The notes: generated by a model from the letters alone, not told the origin. A stretch of 35,588 nucleotides of DNA from Rhodococcoides trifolii (GCF_014635345.1 NZ_BMCU01000011.1:1-35588); one strand, 5' to 3'. Numbered from the stretch's first letter, positions 7,345 through 16,243 are shown. Translations and numbers: made by a program.

Positions 7345-9939
7345 ATGGACAGATCGTCAGCGCCACCGCATGGGGAGAGGCGACCCACGGGGGGCGATTC
7401 GACCCCAATCGGGACGTACACAACCGGCTCGGGCGACTACGAGGGCGGGGGTGACACAGCGTTGGCGACCGCGGGGCCTCTTCTTGTGTTGGACGCGGTG
7501 TCGAAGTCGTTCCCCGGCGTCAAAGCCCTCGACGAGGTGTCCATTTCTGTCCTGGCCGGTGAGGTCCATGGTCTCATCGGTGAGAACGGGGCCGGTAAGT
7601 CGACACTCATGGCGGTTGCGTCGGGCGCGCTCGAACCCGATCACGGAACTGTGACCATCAACGGGCAGATCATCGAGGCGGACCCGCAGGGTGCTCGCCG
7701 CGCCGGTCTCGCGATCGTTCGACAGGAGCCGGCCCTGATGCCGGACCTGACAGTTGCCGAGAACCTGTATCTGGGTGTGTCGAGCGAACGGCGGCCGTCC
7801 AGTGCGCGCATGCGCAGCTGGGCCCGCGAGCGACTCGCTGCGTGGAGCACGCAGATCACCTTCGATGTCGACGAACGTGTTGCGTCGTTGGTTCCCGAGC
7901 ATCGGTTCATCGTCGAAATTGCCAAGGCTCTCGCGCAGGAACCGTCCATTCTCGTACTCGACGAACCGACCGAACATCTTGCCGCAGAGGACGTCACCCG
8001 TCTGTTCGAGAACGTTCGGGCCTTGTGTGCGCAGGGCAAGAGCGTCGTCTACATTTCGCACCGCATCCGTGAGGTCCGCGAGATCTCGGACCGTGTCACC
8101 GTCTTGCGAGACGGACAAGCACAAGGGACACACGACACCCACAGCCTGACCGAGCAAGAGATCGTCGACCTGATCGTCGGCCGCGCCGTCGACACCACCT
8201 TCCCCGCCAAGGCCGGCCCGACCTCCGAGAATCCAGTCCTCGAGCTCACGGGGTTCTCGGGTCCCGGCTTCGACGATGTCACCCTCGACGTCCGCCCGGG
8301 CGAGATCATCGGGTTCGCCGGTATCGACGGCAACGGCCAGCGCGAGGCTCTGCGCGCGCTCGCCGGGATGACCGGCGCCTCGGACAAGGTGCAGGTGTCG
8401 GGCAAGAACGTCTCCGTCCGCGGGTCCACTTCCGCGGTCGACGGCGGCATCGTCTACCTGCCCGGCGATCGCCATCGCGAGGGTATTTTCGCCGAACTGA
8501 CTGTACGAGAGAATTTTTCGATCCGAAGCTTGACCAAGTACGCGAGCGCGGGTTTCGTACGCTCGTCCTCCGAAAGGAGCGCCGCGCGGTCGGCGTCGAG
8601 CGAGTTCGCCGTCAAGACCCCCTCGGTCGAGACGCCCATCGGATCGCTCAGCGGCGGGAATCAACAGAAGATCGTCCTCGCGAGCGTCCTGGCAGCGGCG
8701 CCGAAAGTCCTGCTGGTCGACGAGCCGACCCAGGGTGTCGACATCGGCGCGCGGATGGAGATCTACGATCAGCTGCGAGCCGTCGCCGCCGCGGGAACCG
8801 CGATCGTCCTCCGATCCTCCGACGCTCACGAAGTTGCAGGCCTGTGCGACCGGGTGTTCGTGTTCTCCCGCGGGAAGGTCGAAGCCGAACTGAGCGGCAG
8901 CGATGTCACCGAAACCAACATCACCCGGTCCGTGCTCACGGCGACGTCGACGCGAGACAAACGTAGCCGCAGCGCCGGCGGTGTCTGGAAGTGGCTCGAC
9001 AAGGACAGTGCCCCGGCCTATCTCATCGCTGCGACCATCATCGGTCTCGCCTTCTACGCATCCGCGCTGAGCCCGTTCTACGCGACGCAGCGCAACTTCT
9101 CGAGCATCCTGGCGCTCGTGGCCACCCTGGCATTGGTAGCTCTGGGTCAACAGGTTCTGATGATGACCGGCAGCATCGACCTTTCCGTCGGGCCGCTCAT
9201 GGGCCTGACCGTGGTGATCGCATCGTTCTACCTCGTCGACGGAACCTCACCCGGACTTCAGTTGTGGGGGTGGATCGCCATCCTCGGAGTGGCTGTGCTG
9301 ATCGGACTGCTCAACTGGGCACTCGTCGAACTCGTCGGGTTGCACCCCATGGTCGCAACACTGGCTACCTACATGGGAATCCAGGCGGTGTCCCAGACGC
9401 TGCGTCCAACCCCCGGCGGGCTGATCTCGGCCCAGATCACGAATGCAATCTCGGCGAAGGTCGGGTTCGTGCCGATCTCGGTTCTCGTGGTCGTCGCGAT
9501 CGCGGTCGCGCTGCAGTTCGCGCTATACCGCACGACATGGGGCCTGTCCCTGCGAGCAGTGGGATCGAGAAGTGAAGCGGCCCGCGTGATCGGTGTTCGC
9601 CCGAAACTGATTCGCCTGAGCGCCAACCTGGCGGCGTCTGGTCTGGCCGGTCTGGCGGCAATCTTGCTGATGGCACAGATCGGATCCGGCGACGCGAGCT
9701 CGGGCACCAACTACACCCTCCAAAGCATCGCAGCCGTCGTCATCGGCGGCGCCAGCATTTTCGGCGGACGAGGAAGCTTCATCGGCGTCACCGTCGGAGC
9801 TCTGTTGTTGACCCAGGTCAACGCCGTCACATCGTTCCTCAACCTCAGCGACGCCTGGCAGTTCTACCTCCTCGGTGGACTGACCATCATCGCAGTGTCC
9901 GCTTACTCGCTCAGTCGCAAACGCGCAGTAGCGGCCTGA
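7345..9939 (+). CDS. Fused sugar-type ABC importer: two ATPase domains plus permease
   Basis: This 864-residue protein joins what are normally two proteins. Residues about 46-285 are the first ATPase domain, with Walker A GENGAGKST (79-87), Walker B ILVLDEPTE (202-210) and the H-loop SVVYISHR. Residues about 298-530 are the second, with signature LSGGNQQK (435-442) and Walker B VLLVDEPTQG (455-464); its Walker A position is degenerate, as is usual in RbsA/XylG proteins. Residues about 559-864 form an RbsC-like permease with MMTGSIDLSVGPLMG and a glycine-rich VIGGASIFGGRGS. Unusually, the first domain lacks a proper signature (SLVPEHR in place of LSxxQQ). The first 45 residues are a low-complexity extension. 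RBS GGAGAAGAAG precedes the ATG. It is followed after 12 bases by a second permease gene. Confidence 0.92.
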   Translation: MDRSSAPPHGERRPTGGDSTPIGTYTTGSGDYEGGGDTALATAGPLLVLDAVSKSFPGVKALDEVSISVLAGEVHGLIGENGAGKSTLMAVASGALEPDHGTVTINGQIIEADPQGARRAGLAIVRQEPALMPDLTVAENLYLGVSSERRPSSARMRSWARERLAAWSTQITFDVDERVASLVPEHRFIVEIAKALAQEPSILVLDEPTEHLAAEDVTRLFENVRALCAQGKSVVYISHRIREVREISDRVTVLRDGQAQGTHDTHSLTEQEIVDLIVGRAVDTTFPAKAGPTSENPVLELTGFSGPGFDDVTLDVRPGEIIGFAGIDGNGQREALRALAGMTGASDKVQVSGKNVSVRGSTSAVDGGIVYLPGDRHREGIFAELTVRENFSIRSLTKYASAGFVRSSSERSAARSASSEFAVKTPSVETPIGSLSGGNQQKIVLASVLAAAPKVLLVDEPTQGVDIGARMEIYDQLRAVAAAGTAIVLRSSDAHEVAGLCDRVFVFSRGKVEAELSGSDVTETNITRSVLTATSTRDKRSRSAGGVWKWLDKDSAPAYLIAATIIGLAFYASALSPFYATQRNFSSILALVATLALVALGQQVLMMTGSIDLSVGPLMGLTVVIASFYLVDGTSPGLQLWGWIAILGVAVLIGLLNWALVELVGLHPMVATLATYMGIQAVSQTLRPTPGGLISAQITNAISAKVGFVPISVLVVVAIAVALQFALYRTTWGLSLRAVGSRSEAARVIGVRPKLIRLSANLAASGLAGLAAILLMAQIGSGDASSGTNYTLQSIAAVVIGGASIFGGRGSFIGVTVGALLLTQVNAVTSFLNLSDAWQFYLLGGLTIIAVSAYSLSRKRAVAA

Positions 9940-9951
9940 AAGGTACCGACC

Positions 9952-10962
9952 ATGACTGCTCTACTGCCCCATCCCCCAACCGAATCCGACGCCGAGGCGC
10001 CCGCGCGGTTCCGCGTGCGCGGTCCCGGCGAGTTCGGGTGGATCTGGATCGCCCTCCTCGCTCTGTTCGTGGTCAGCGCCGTCGTCGCGCCCGGGAGCAC
10101 CAGCGGGTCCGCGCTGATCAACATGCTCCCCTTCGCCGGCGTCCTCGCCATCGCCGCCGTCGGGCAAACCCTCGTGGTGCAGCAGCGAGGGCTGGACCTC
10201 TCGGTCGCCGGCGGGATTACGATGGCCGGCATCCTCACCGGGTACCTGACCACTCGCGGGTTCTCCCTGACCGTGTCGTTGCTCGTGGCCGCCGTCGCGG
10301 GTGTCGCCGCGGGTGCGTTCAACGGCTTCCTCGTTGCCAAGCTGTCGATCACTCCACTGATCGCGACACTGGCATCGAACGCACTGATCATCGGCGCAGT
10401 ACGCCAAGTCTCGGGAGGATTTCCCGTCTCCGCTTCACCTACCCTCAGCGACTTCGCACGCGGCCGCTTCCTCGGTGTCCCCCACACCGTTCTGGTCGCG
10501 CTGGTGTTCATCGTCGTTGCCACGCTCATCACGCGCCGTGCGGTGATCGGACGACGATTCGTCGCAGTGGGGGCAAGTGACAGCACCGCCCGCGCCGCAG
10601 GGATCCCGGACGTCCGCTACAAGATCGGCACCTACGCGGCGGCAGGACTGTGCTACGCCTTCGCCGGGGTCATCCTCGCCGGATTCATCGGGACCGCAAC
10701 ACCGGTCATGGGCAACGACTATCTACTGCCCACCATCGCCGCGGTCGTCGTCGGCGGAACTCCGTTCACGGGTGGGCGAGGCAGCGTCGTCGCCACCGCG
10801 GCCGCGGCGCTGTTCCTGACCCAGCTGGGTCAGCTCGTTCTGACGCTGGGCGCACCGAACTCGATTCAACTTCTCGCACAGGCGATCGCGTTGGTGCTGG
10901 CCACCGCCATCCGGCACATCCCGTTCGCACGCCTGGCCGGGCGGAGACGGTCCACCGCATAG
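9952..10962 (+). CDS. ABC transporter permease, ribose/RbsC family
   Basis: This 336-residue membrane protein has about nine hydrophobic segments and the markers of the branched sugar-type permease family: QTLVVQQRGLDLSVAGGITM in the first third, the cytoplasmic coupling block RRFVAVGASDSTARAAGIPD, and VVVGGTPFTGGRGSV in the last third. It would form the second half of the membrane channel, paired with the permease domain fused to the ATPase upstream. A 29-residue polar N-terminal tail precedes the first segment. AAAGGTACC before the ATG is a weak ribosome binding site, and the 12-base gap suggests coupling with the upstream gene. The binding protein is encoded separately at 12546, beyond a convergent operon. 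Confidence 0.92.
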   Translation: MTALLPHPPTESDAEAPARFRVRGPGEFGWIWIALLALFVVSAVVAPGSTSGSALINMLPFAGVLAIAAVGQTLVVQQRGLDLSVAGGITMAGILTGYLTTRGFSLTVSLLVAAVAGVAAGAFNGFLVAKLSITPLIATLASNALIIGAVRQVSGGFPVSASPTLSDFARGRFLGVPHTVLVALVFIVVATLITRRAVIGRRFVAVGASDSTARAAGIPDVRYKIGTYAAAGLCYAFAGVILAGFIGTATPVMGNDYLLPTIAAVVVGGTPFTGGRGSVVATAAAALFLTQLGQLVLTLGAPNSIQLLAQAIALVLATAIRHIPFARLAGRRRSTA

Positions 10963-10971
10963 GGGTCGATG

Positions 10972-11022
10972 CACAGCGAACAGCGGCGGCGTATCCACTG
11001 GATACGCCGCCGCTGAGCTGTG
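10972..11022. terminator. Bidirectional terminator hairpin between convergent operons
   Basis: AGCGGCGGCGTATCC (10982-10996) and GGATACGCCGCCGCT (11000-11014) form a perfect 15-bp stem with a three-base ACT loop. An outer CACAGC (10972-10977)/GCTGTG (11017-11022) pair encloses it. There is no long T run on either side. It sits between the stops of the permease (+) and MaoC (-) genes and can serve both. Confidence 0.75.
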
Positions 11023-11038
11023 TCTAGAAGGGCCGTGC

Positions 11039-11491
11039 CTACACGGGCCGCTTGCTCATCAGTCCGGAACGGCGCACCAGGCAGACCTGCTTGCCGTCCT
11101 GGTTGTACCCACGGTGCTCGAACCGCACGATACCCGTCGCGGGGTTCGACTTGGACTCCCGCCGCGAGAGGATCTGCGTCTCCACCCGCAGCGTGTCTCC
11201 GATCAGAACCGGTGCGGGAAAGCTGATCTCCTCGAATGCGAGGTTTCCCAGCGTCGTTCCGAGCGTCGTCTCCGCCACCGGGATTCCGACGACCACGCCG
11301 AGTGTGAAGACACTGTTGACGATGCGCTGGCCGTAGGGACTTCCCTTGGCGAATTCGGCGTCGAGGTGCAGGGGCTGCACGTTCATGGTCAGCGTCGTGA
11401 AGAGGAGATTGTCCGTCTCGGTGACGGTCCTGGTCACATCGTGCTTGATGACGAGGTCCGGTTCCAGCTCTTCGTAGTACAGCCCGCTCAT
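11039..11491 (-). CDS. MaoC-family acyl-CoA hydratase
   Basis: This 150-residue protein has the hot-dog fold pattern of MaoC dehydratases. The active-site block reads LTMNVQPLHLDAEFAKGSPY, followed by GQRIVNSVFTLGVVVGI. The His and following Asp of PLHLD are present, while the usual preceding Asp of the GDxNPxH motif is replaced in the MNVQP variant. That variant is, to my knowledge, seen in MaoC proteins paired with CitE-like lyases acting on branched dicarboxyl-CoA esters. Its ATG overlaps the stop of the lyase gene (ATGA) and GAAGGAG precedes it, so hydratase and lyase are made together. Hydration of a branched enoyl-CoA made by the carboxylase is a reasonable role. The exact substrate is unknown. 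Confidence 0.85.
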   Translation of the reverse strand: MSGLYYEELEPDLVIKHDVTRTVTETDNLLFTTLTMNVQPLHLDAEFAKGSPYGQRIVNSVFTLGVVVGIPVAETTLGTTLGNLAFEEISFPAPVLIGDTLRVETQILSRRESKSNPATGIVRFEHRGYNQDGKQVCLVRRSGLMSKRPV

Positions 11492-12387
11492 GATGTCTCC
11501 TTCGAGTCGATCGATTCTGCCAACGCGACGACGTCGCGAGCAGTCTTCACGTGTGCGATGTCGATGTGCTCACCGTCGAACAGGGCAGCCGCATTGCCCT
11601 GTGCCTGAGCGTGTTCGAACGTATCGATCATGCGTCGGTACCGTTCGACGACCTTGGGGTCCGGCGCGTAGACCTCGTTCGCCACCGACACGTGCGAGGG
11701 ATGGATCAGGACCTGACCGGCATAGCCGAGGTTGCGGTTCGCCGCGGCGAACGCGCGCAGTCCCTCCAGGTCGGTGATCTCCTGCCACAAGCCGACGATG
11801 GGGTGTCTGAGCCCGGCGGCGCGGCACGCCACCACGGCGCGGCTGCGGTAGTACAGGGTCTCGAGCCCCTCCGCGCTCCAGGTGAACCCGACCTCGCGTG
11901 AGATGTCGGCATCACGCGCGGCGGCCACCATCAGCGACGCGACCCGCGGATGCGCGGCCGCAATGGCCTCGCAGTGCGCCAAGGACTTCGCAGTTTCGAG
12001 CGTCGGAACGAATTCGACACTTCCGATGTCGATTCCGGCCGCAATCTCGAAATGGGCGACGAGAGCAGCGAAGTCGAGAACTTCTCGTTCGGTGTAGATC
12101 TTGGGAAGCAACAGCCCGTCCAGGCCCGGTACGACGACGGCGCCGAGGTCCGCGCCGTACTCGGCGGTGTCGAGTGCGTTGGGTCGCACCAGAACCGTGA
12201 CGGGCGAGCCGGCTCGGTGGAGCGAGTCGATGGTGGCGCGGGCAGTTGCCCGCGCGTCCGCTTTCGCGCCGGCAGGAACCGAATCCTCGAGGTCGAGGAT
12301 GATCGCGTCCACACCCGCGCGGACGGCCTTCTCAGCCCAGCCTTCTCGGTGGGCAGGCACGAACAACAGTGATCGCAAAGGGCGCAT
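11488..12387 (-). CDS. HpcH/HpaI-CitE family CoA-ester lyase
   Basis: I start the protein at the ATG at 12387 (299 residues) because the fold begins directly with MRPLRSLLFVPAHREGW. Other family blocks are AIILDLEDSVPAGAK (metal-binding acidic residues), VLVRPNA (substrate-binding Arg), VEFVPTLETAKSL and MVAAARDADISREVG. The family cleaves beta-hydroxyacyl-CoA esters such as citryl-, malyl-, citramalyl- or HMG-CoA in a magnesium-dependent retro-aldol reaction. In Mycobacterium tuberculosis the relative Rv2498c, next to a MaoC gene and acyl-CoA carboxylase genes, works in leucine and itaconate breakdown. The same set (lyase, MaoC, carboxylase alpha and beta) occurs in this window, so an HMG-CoA- or citramalyl-CoA-type substrate is likely but unproven. 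The promoter carries operator copy c. Confidence 0.85.
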   Translation of the reverse strand: MRPLRSLLFVPAHREGWAEKAVRAGVDAIILDLEDSVPAGAKADARATARATIDSLHRAGSPVTVLVRPNALDTAEYGADLGAVVVPGLDGLLLPKIYTEREVLDFAALVAHFEIAAGIDIGSVEFVPTLETAKSLAHCEAIAAAHPRVASLMVAAARDADISREVGFTWSAEGLETLYYRSRAVVACRAAGLRHPIVGLWQEITDLEGLRAFAAANRNLGYAGQVLIHPSHVSVANEVYAPDPKVVERYRRMIDTFEHAQAQGNAAALFDGEHIDIAHVKTARDVVALAESIDSKETS

Positions 12388-12394
12388 ACGACCG

Positions 12395-12422
12395 ACTTTA
12401 GCGAACGTATGTTTGTTCGTCC
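12395..12422 (-). promoter_or_regulatory. Operator copy c, upstream of the lyase-MaoC operon
   Basis: On the minus strand ACGAACAAACATACGTTCGC (12400-12419) is followed directly by TAAAGT, a plausible -10 box. The operator therefore fills the promoter spacer, the same arrangement as in copies i and k. It lies 8 bases or more before the ATG of the lyase gene. Confidence 0.65.
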
Positions 12423-12475
12423 AGAGCAGATCTGCGAGGTATCCGACTTCGGAGGACGAGATTGCATTGTGAGGC

Positions 12476-12525
12476 TTGACACAACCTCGTACGACCGGCC
12501 ACACTTACGAACGCTTGCTCGTATC
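12476..12525 (+). promoter_or_regulatory. Promoter and operator copy d, upstream of the binding protein
   Basis: TTGACA (12476-12481) is followed after 18 bases by CACACT (12500-12505). The operator CTTACGAACGCTTGCTCGTA (12504-12523) begins at the -10 box. This repeats the arrangement of copy b, where the operator also starts inside the -10 box. Confidence 0.65.
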
Positions 12526-12545
12526 CATTCACGAAGGAATCTGCC

Positions 12546-13670
12546 ATGAGGCCCAAATTCTTGCCCGTTGCAGCTCTCGCTGCGGTCCTTTCACTGACCA
12601 GTGCAGCCTGCGCTTCCACCACCACCGACGCCGGATCGGGTTCGACCGGAGGTTCGAGCGAAGCGGCTCAGGTCGCCGGAGTCGACGAGGTGGACGCAAC
12701 GACCATCTGCGGCGACAAGCCGACGGTCGTGGCACTGACCGACGGGTACGGCGGTGACACCTGGCGCAAGACCGTGTTGGCCGAGCTCGAGGACGAGGCC
12801 TCCAAGTGTCCCAACGTCACCGAAGTTCGGTACGCCAATGCGAACGGCGATCAGCAGAAGGCAATCGCCGACGTCAACGGCCTTGCCACCCAGGGCGTGA
12901 ACGTCATGCTGACCTTTCCCGACTTCGGCGCGTCGATGCTTCCCGCGCTGCGCTCGGCCACTGCGGCAGGAGTGACGACGGTCGACTACTTCGTCGACCT
13001 CGGCGGCGCCGAAGGCACGGACTACTCCGCGAAAGTGGTTCAGGATTCCTACCAGTCGGGTGTGGACTGGGCCAACTGGTACGGCGAGCACCTCAAGACG
13101 GGCAACGTGCTGATGCTCGGCGGGCCTGCCGGCGCGCAGTCATCGGCGAAGTTTCTGGCCGGATTCAAAGAGGGCCTCACCCAGTACCCGGACCTCACGC
13201 TGCTCAGTGAGGACTACATCGTCACCAACTGGAGCGCCGTCGACGCCCAGAAGGCGGTCGCCGGTCTGCTCGCCAAGTACCCTCAGATCGACGGCATCGC
13301 TTCCGACTACGGCGTCAGCACATCCGCTGCAGTCAAAGCCTTCCAGCAGGTGAACCGACCGCTCCCGATGTTCACCAACTCCGCCAGCAACAACGAACTC
13401 AACTGCTTGTGGGACGGGCTGAACGCCAGCGGCGAAGCGTTCCCCTTCGCATCGAGCGAGCACACGACCAGCCTCGTACGCAACGCATTTCGACGTGGAA
13501 TGGCCGACTACCAGGGCGTGACCCTGGACGAACCGTCCGTCGTGCAGGTACCGCTCGGCATCGACACCTTTGCCGGCGAGAACCCGCCCTGCAACCCCAG
13601 CTACCCCCCGGACGCGGACATGTTCTCTCAGCTCAGCCCCGAGCAGTTGCAGGACGTCTTCGGGCAGTAG
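12546..13670 (+). CDS. ABC transporter substrate-binding lipoprotein, sugar type
   Basis: This 374-residue protein has a lipoprotein signal peptide: basic MRPK, a hydrophobic stretch, then LTSAAC with the lipid-modified Cys at 22, followed by a Thr/Gly/Ser-rich linker. The mature part is a type I periplasmic-binding-protein fold. Blocks such as VVALTDGYGGDTWRKTVLAE, RYANANGDQQKAIADVNGLA and NVLMLGGPAGAQSSAKFLAG match the ribose-binding-protein (Peripla_BP_4) pattern. It should deliver the substrate to the fused ATPase-permease and second permease at 7345-10962. It has its own promoter with operator copy d, divergent from the lyase operon. The family binds sugars, polyols, autoinducer-2 and other small polar compounds, so the ligand cannot be named from sequence. 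Confidence 0.9.
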   Translation: MRPKFLPVAALAAVLSLTSAACASTTTDAGSGSTGGSSEAAQVAGVDEVDATTICGDKPTVVALTDGYGGDTWRKTVLAELEDEASKCPNVTEVRYANANGDQQKAIADVNGLATQGVNVMLTFPDFGASMLPALRSATAAGVTTVDYFVDLGGAEGTDYSAKVVQDSYQSGVDWANWYGEHLKTGNVLMLGGPAGAQSSAKFLAGFKEGLTQYPDLTLLSEDYIVTNWSAVDAQKAVAGLLAKYPQIDGIASDYGVSTSAAVKAFQQVNRPLPMFTNSASNNELNCLWDGLNASGEAFPFASSEHTTSLVRNAFRRGMADYQGVTLDEPSVVQVPLGIDTFAGENPPCNPSYPPDADMFSQLSPEQLQDVFGQ

Positions 13671-13721
13671 GAGCCGGTACCGCCACGTGCTCGAACCGGC
13701 TGTTGGAAACGCGCCATCGAA

Positions 13722-13740
13722 GACGAACGAACACTAGTCT
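13722..13740 (+). promoter_or_regulatory. Operator copy e, upstream of the SDR-CoA ligase operon
   Basis: GACGAACGAACACTAGTCT matches the reverse strand of copy b (ACGAACGAACGTTAGTCT) at nearly every position. A -10-like CATAAT (13752-13757) lies 11 bases further on, so the operator would cover the -35 and spacer region. It is 37 bases before the SDR start. Confidence 0.65.
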
Positions 13741-13777
13741 GACCGACAGACCATAATCGCGAGAAAGAAGAACAATC

Positions 13778-14620
13778 ATGGGAAAATTGGACGGAAAAGT
13801 CGCCCTGATCACCGGGGCCGCCCGCGGCCAGGGACGGTCGCACGCCCTCGGGCTCGCAGGTGAGGGCGCGGACATCATCGCCATCGACATCGCACAGCAG
13901 GTCGGCAGTGTGCCTTACCCGCTGGCATCGCTCGACGACCTAGAAGAAACGGCGCGCCTGATCAAGGGGCTCGGTCGACGTGTCGTCACGGCACAGGCCG
14001 ACGTGCGCGATCTCGCCCAGATGCAGGCCGCCGTCGCCGACGGACTGACCCAGCTCGGCAGAATCGACATCGTGTGCGCCAACGCCGGGGTCATCTCCGC
14101 AGGACGGGTGCTCGACCTCACGCCCGAACAGTGGAACGACATGATCGCGATCAACCTGACCGGCGTCTGGCACACCGTGAAAGCAGCGGTACCGAACATG
14201 GTCGAACGAGGTGAAGGTGGCTCGATCATCTTCACCGGATCCACCTCCAGTCTGGGCGGGTACCCGAACGTCGGGCACTATGTCACAGCGAAGCACGGCA
14301 TCATCGGCCTCATGCACACCCTCGCCAACGAGCTTGGGCCCCAGCGCATTCGGGTGAACGCGGTCTCGCCGACGAACGTGAACACCGACCTGCTGCAGAA
14401 CTCCACGTTCTACAAGCTCTTCCGGCCCGACCTCGACGACCCCACTATGGAGGACTCGCTCGAAGCCTTCGGCTCGATGCATTCGTTGCCGAACCTTCCG
14501 TGGGTCGAGGCCAGCGACATCACCAACGCCGTCCTCTACCTCGCCACGGACGACTCCCGATTCGTCACCGGTGTGAACCTTCCGGTCGACGGTGGCGCGA
14601 GCCAGAAAGTCGGCGGCTGA
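13778..14620 (+). CDS. Mycofactocin-coupled SDR oxidoreductase
   Basis: This 280-residue short-chain dehydrogenase carries ITGAARGQGRSHALGLAGEG, the nucleotide-binding variant typical of the mycofactocin-dependent SDR group, which includes the carveol dehydrogenase of Rhodococcus. It also has the extra segment after beta strand 2 (YPLASLDDLEETARLIKG) found in that group. Catalytic residues are Ser in FTGSTSSLGG and Tyr/Lys in YVTAKHG. In this group the NAD(H) stays bound and electrons pass to the redox cofactor mycofactocin. It should oxidise an alcohol to a ketone or aldehyde. RBS GAGAAAGAAG precedes the ATG. It is followed by the acyl-CoA ligase gene in the same transcript. No mycofactocin biosynthesis genes are in the window; they would be elsewhere on the genome. 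Confidence 0.88.
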   Translation: MGKLDGKVALITGAARGQGRSHALGLAGEGADIIAIDIAQQVGSVPYPLASLDDLEETARLIKGLGRRVVTAQADVRDLAQMQAAVADGLTQLGRIDIVCANAGVISAGRVLDLTPEQWNDMIAINLTGVWHTVKAAVPNMVERGEGGSIIFTGSTSSLGGYPNVGHYVTAKHGIIGLMHTLANELGPQRIRVNAVSPTNVNTDLLQNSTFYKLFRPDLDDPTMEDSLEAFGSMHSLPNLPWVEASDITNAVLYLATDDSRFVTGVNLPVDGGASQKVGG

Positions 14621-14713
14621 CCCCTCCGGTCGCACACGTGCCCTGCGGTTCAGGCAACCGCAGGGCACTCGACGTCCGCCCCCCTGCACAGTCTTTCGAA
14701 CACAGGAGTTGTC

Positions 14714-16243
14714 ATGTACACCCTCGTCGACGCCATCCGACGCAACGAACGCCTCCATCCGCAGCGCGAGGCCATTGCCGATGCACGCCGGCGGCTGACA
14801 CACGGTGAACTGGCCGACCGCGCCTGGCGCATCGCCGCAGCACTACGACGCGAGGGTGTGCAACGCGGCGACACCGTCGGAGTCCTGGCAGACAACAGCG
14901 TCTTCTCGATCGAGACGTTCCTGGGTATCGTCGCGGCCGGCGCAGCCTTCGTCCCCTACAACTGGAGATGGGCACCGGAAGAACTCGTCCACGGCATCAA
15001 CGAGACCGGCGCCAAGGTCGTCCTCGTCGGCCGCGGGTTCGAGTCGGCCATGGACGGTGCGGCGCACAGTCCCGACCTCGCAGCGCCGGTTCGCATCCTC
15101 ACCGAAGGCGGGGGCTTCGAAACCGCACTCACCGCAAGCACTCTCACCGACACCAGCGTCGTGGAAACCGACGCCGCGTGCGTCCTGTTCACCGGCGGCA
15201 CGACGGGCTTCTCCAAAGGAGTGGTGCTCTCGCACCGCGCGATCCTGACTAACGGCATCAACGAGATCGCCGACGGACGCATCGGCGGGAGGCCCTCGGA
15301 CCGCGGACTCATCGTCACACCCCTGTTCCACTCCGCGGCGCTGCTGTGCTGGTTCCTCCCTCACTACATGACCGGCAACTTCTCGTATCTGGTACAGAAA
15401 TTCGACGAAGACGCCATCGGCGAACTCGTCGAACGCGAGGACATCACCAACATGTTCCTGGTGCCGAACATGATCCGGCGCATGCTCAAAGCCGACACCT
15501 TCGATCGCCCCGGCTTCCGAAAGACGTTCAAGGCGTTGCACTCCGGGGCTGGATTGCTCCGCATGCCCGACAAACTCGCCGTCACCGAACTTGTCCCCGA
15601 CATCGAACTGTTCTTCCGATACGGGCTGACCGAAGCCGGTCCGATGGTGACGCGGCTGCTGCCACTGGACATGATGAGGCCCGAGATCGACGGATCGATC
15701 GGCACCGAATACCTCCTCGCCGAGGTCGAACTGCGGGACCCCTTCGACAACGCTCCGGTCGGCACCGGACAGATCGGTGAGATCTGCGTGCGCGGCCCCG
15801 GCGTCATGACCGGGTACTTCGGCCGCCCCGACGCCACCGCAGAGGTCCTCGACGACTCCGGCTGGCTCCGTACGGGCGACCTCGCCGAACGAGACGAACA
15901 GGGATTTCTCTTCTTCCGCGATCGCGCCAAGGACATGATCAAGACGGGAGGGGAAAACGTGTACTCCTCGGAGATCGAGCAACTCCTCCACACCCACCCG
16001 GCCGTGATGGAAGCCGCCGTACTCGGTGTACCCAGCCTCGAGTGGGACGAGGAAGTGCGCGCGGTCATCGCGGTTCGACCCGGCATGACGGTAACCGAAG
16101 GAGAACTCGCCACCTTCCTGCGCAGTCACCTGGCCGGCTACAAGGTACCGAAGTTGATCGCCCTCGTCGGCGCGCACGATCTCCCGATGAATCCGAGCGG
16201 GAAGATCGTCAAACCCAAGGTGCGTACCTATATGGGCTGGTGA
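14714..16243 (+). CDS. Acyl-CoA ligase (AMP-forming, ANL superfamily)
   Basis: This 509-residue enzyme activates a carboxylic acid to its CoA thioester through an acyl-adenylate. Motifs in order: P-loop VLFTGGTTGFSKGVVLSHRA, the YGLTEAGP adenine-binding motif, GWLRTGDLAERDEQGFLFF, the hinge DRAKDMIKTGGENVYSSEIE, and the C-terminal catalytic Lys in MNPSGKIVKPK. Length and motifs are normal for medium-chain or aromatic/terpenoid acid CoA ligases. It lies 93 bases after the mycofactocin SDR in the same direction, with CACAGGAG before the ATG, so alcohol oxidation and acid activation are co-expressed. Which acid is used cannot be derived from these motifs. Confidence 0.9.
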   Translation: MYTLVDAIRRNERLHPQREAIADARRRLTHGELADRAWRIAAALRREGVQRGDTVGVLADNSVFSIETFLGIVAAGAAFVPYNWRWAPEELVHGINETGAKVVLVGRGFESAMDGAAHSPDLAAPVRILTEGGGFETALTASTLTDTSVVETDAACVLFTGGTTGFSKGVVLSHRAILTNGINEIADGRIGGRPSDRGLIVTPLFHSAALLCWFLPHYMTGNFSYLVQKFDEDAIGELVEREDITNMFLVPNMIRRMLKADTFDRPGFRKTFKALHSGAGLLRMPDKLAVTELVPDIELFFRYGLTEAGPMVTRLLPLDMMRPEIDGSIGTEYLLAEVELRDPFDNAPVGTGQIGEICVRGPGVMTGYFGRPDATAEVLDDSGWLRTGDLAERDEQGFLFFRDRAKDMIKTGGENVYSSEIEQLLHTHPAVMEAAVLGVPSLEWDEEVRAVIAVRPGMTVTEGELATFLRSHLAGYKVPKLIALVGAHDLPMNPSGKIVKPKVRTYMGW

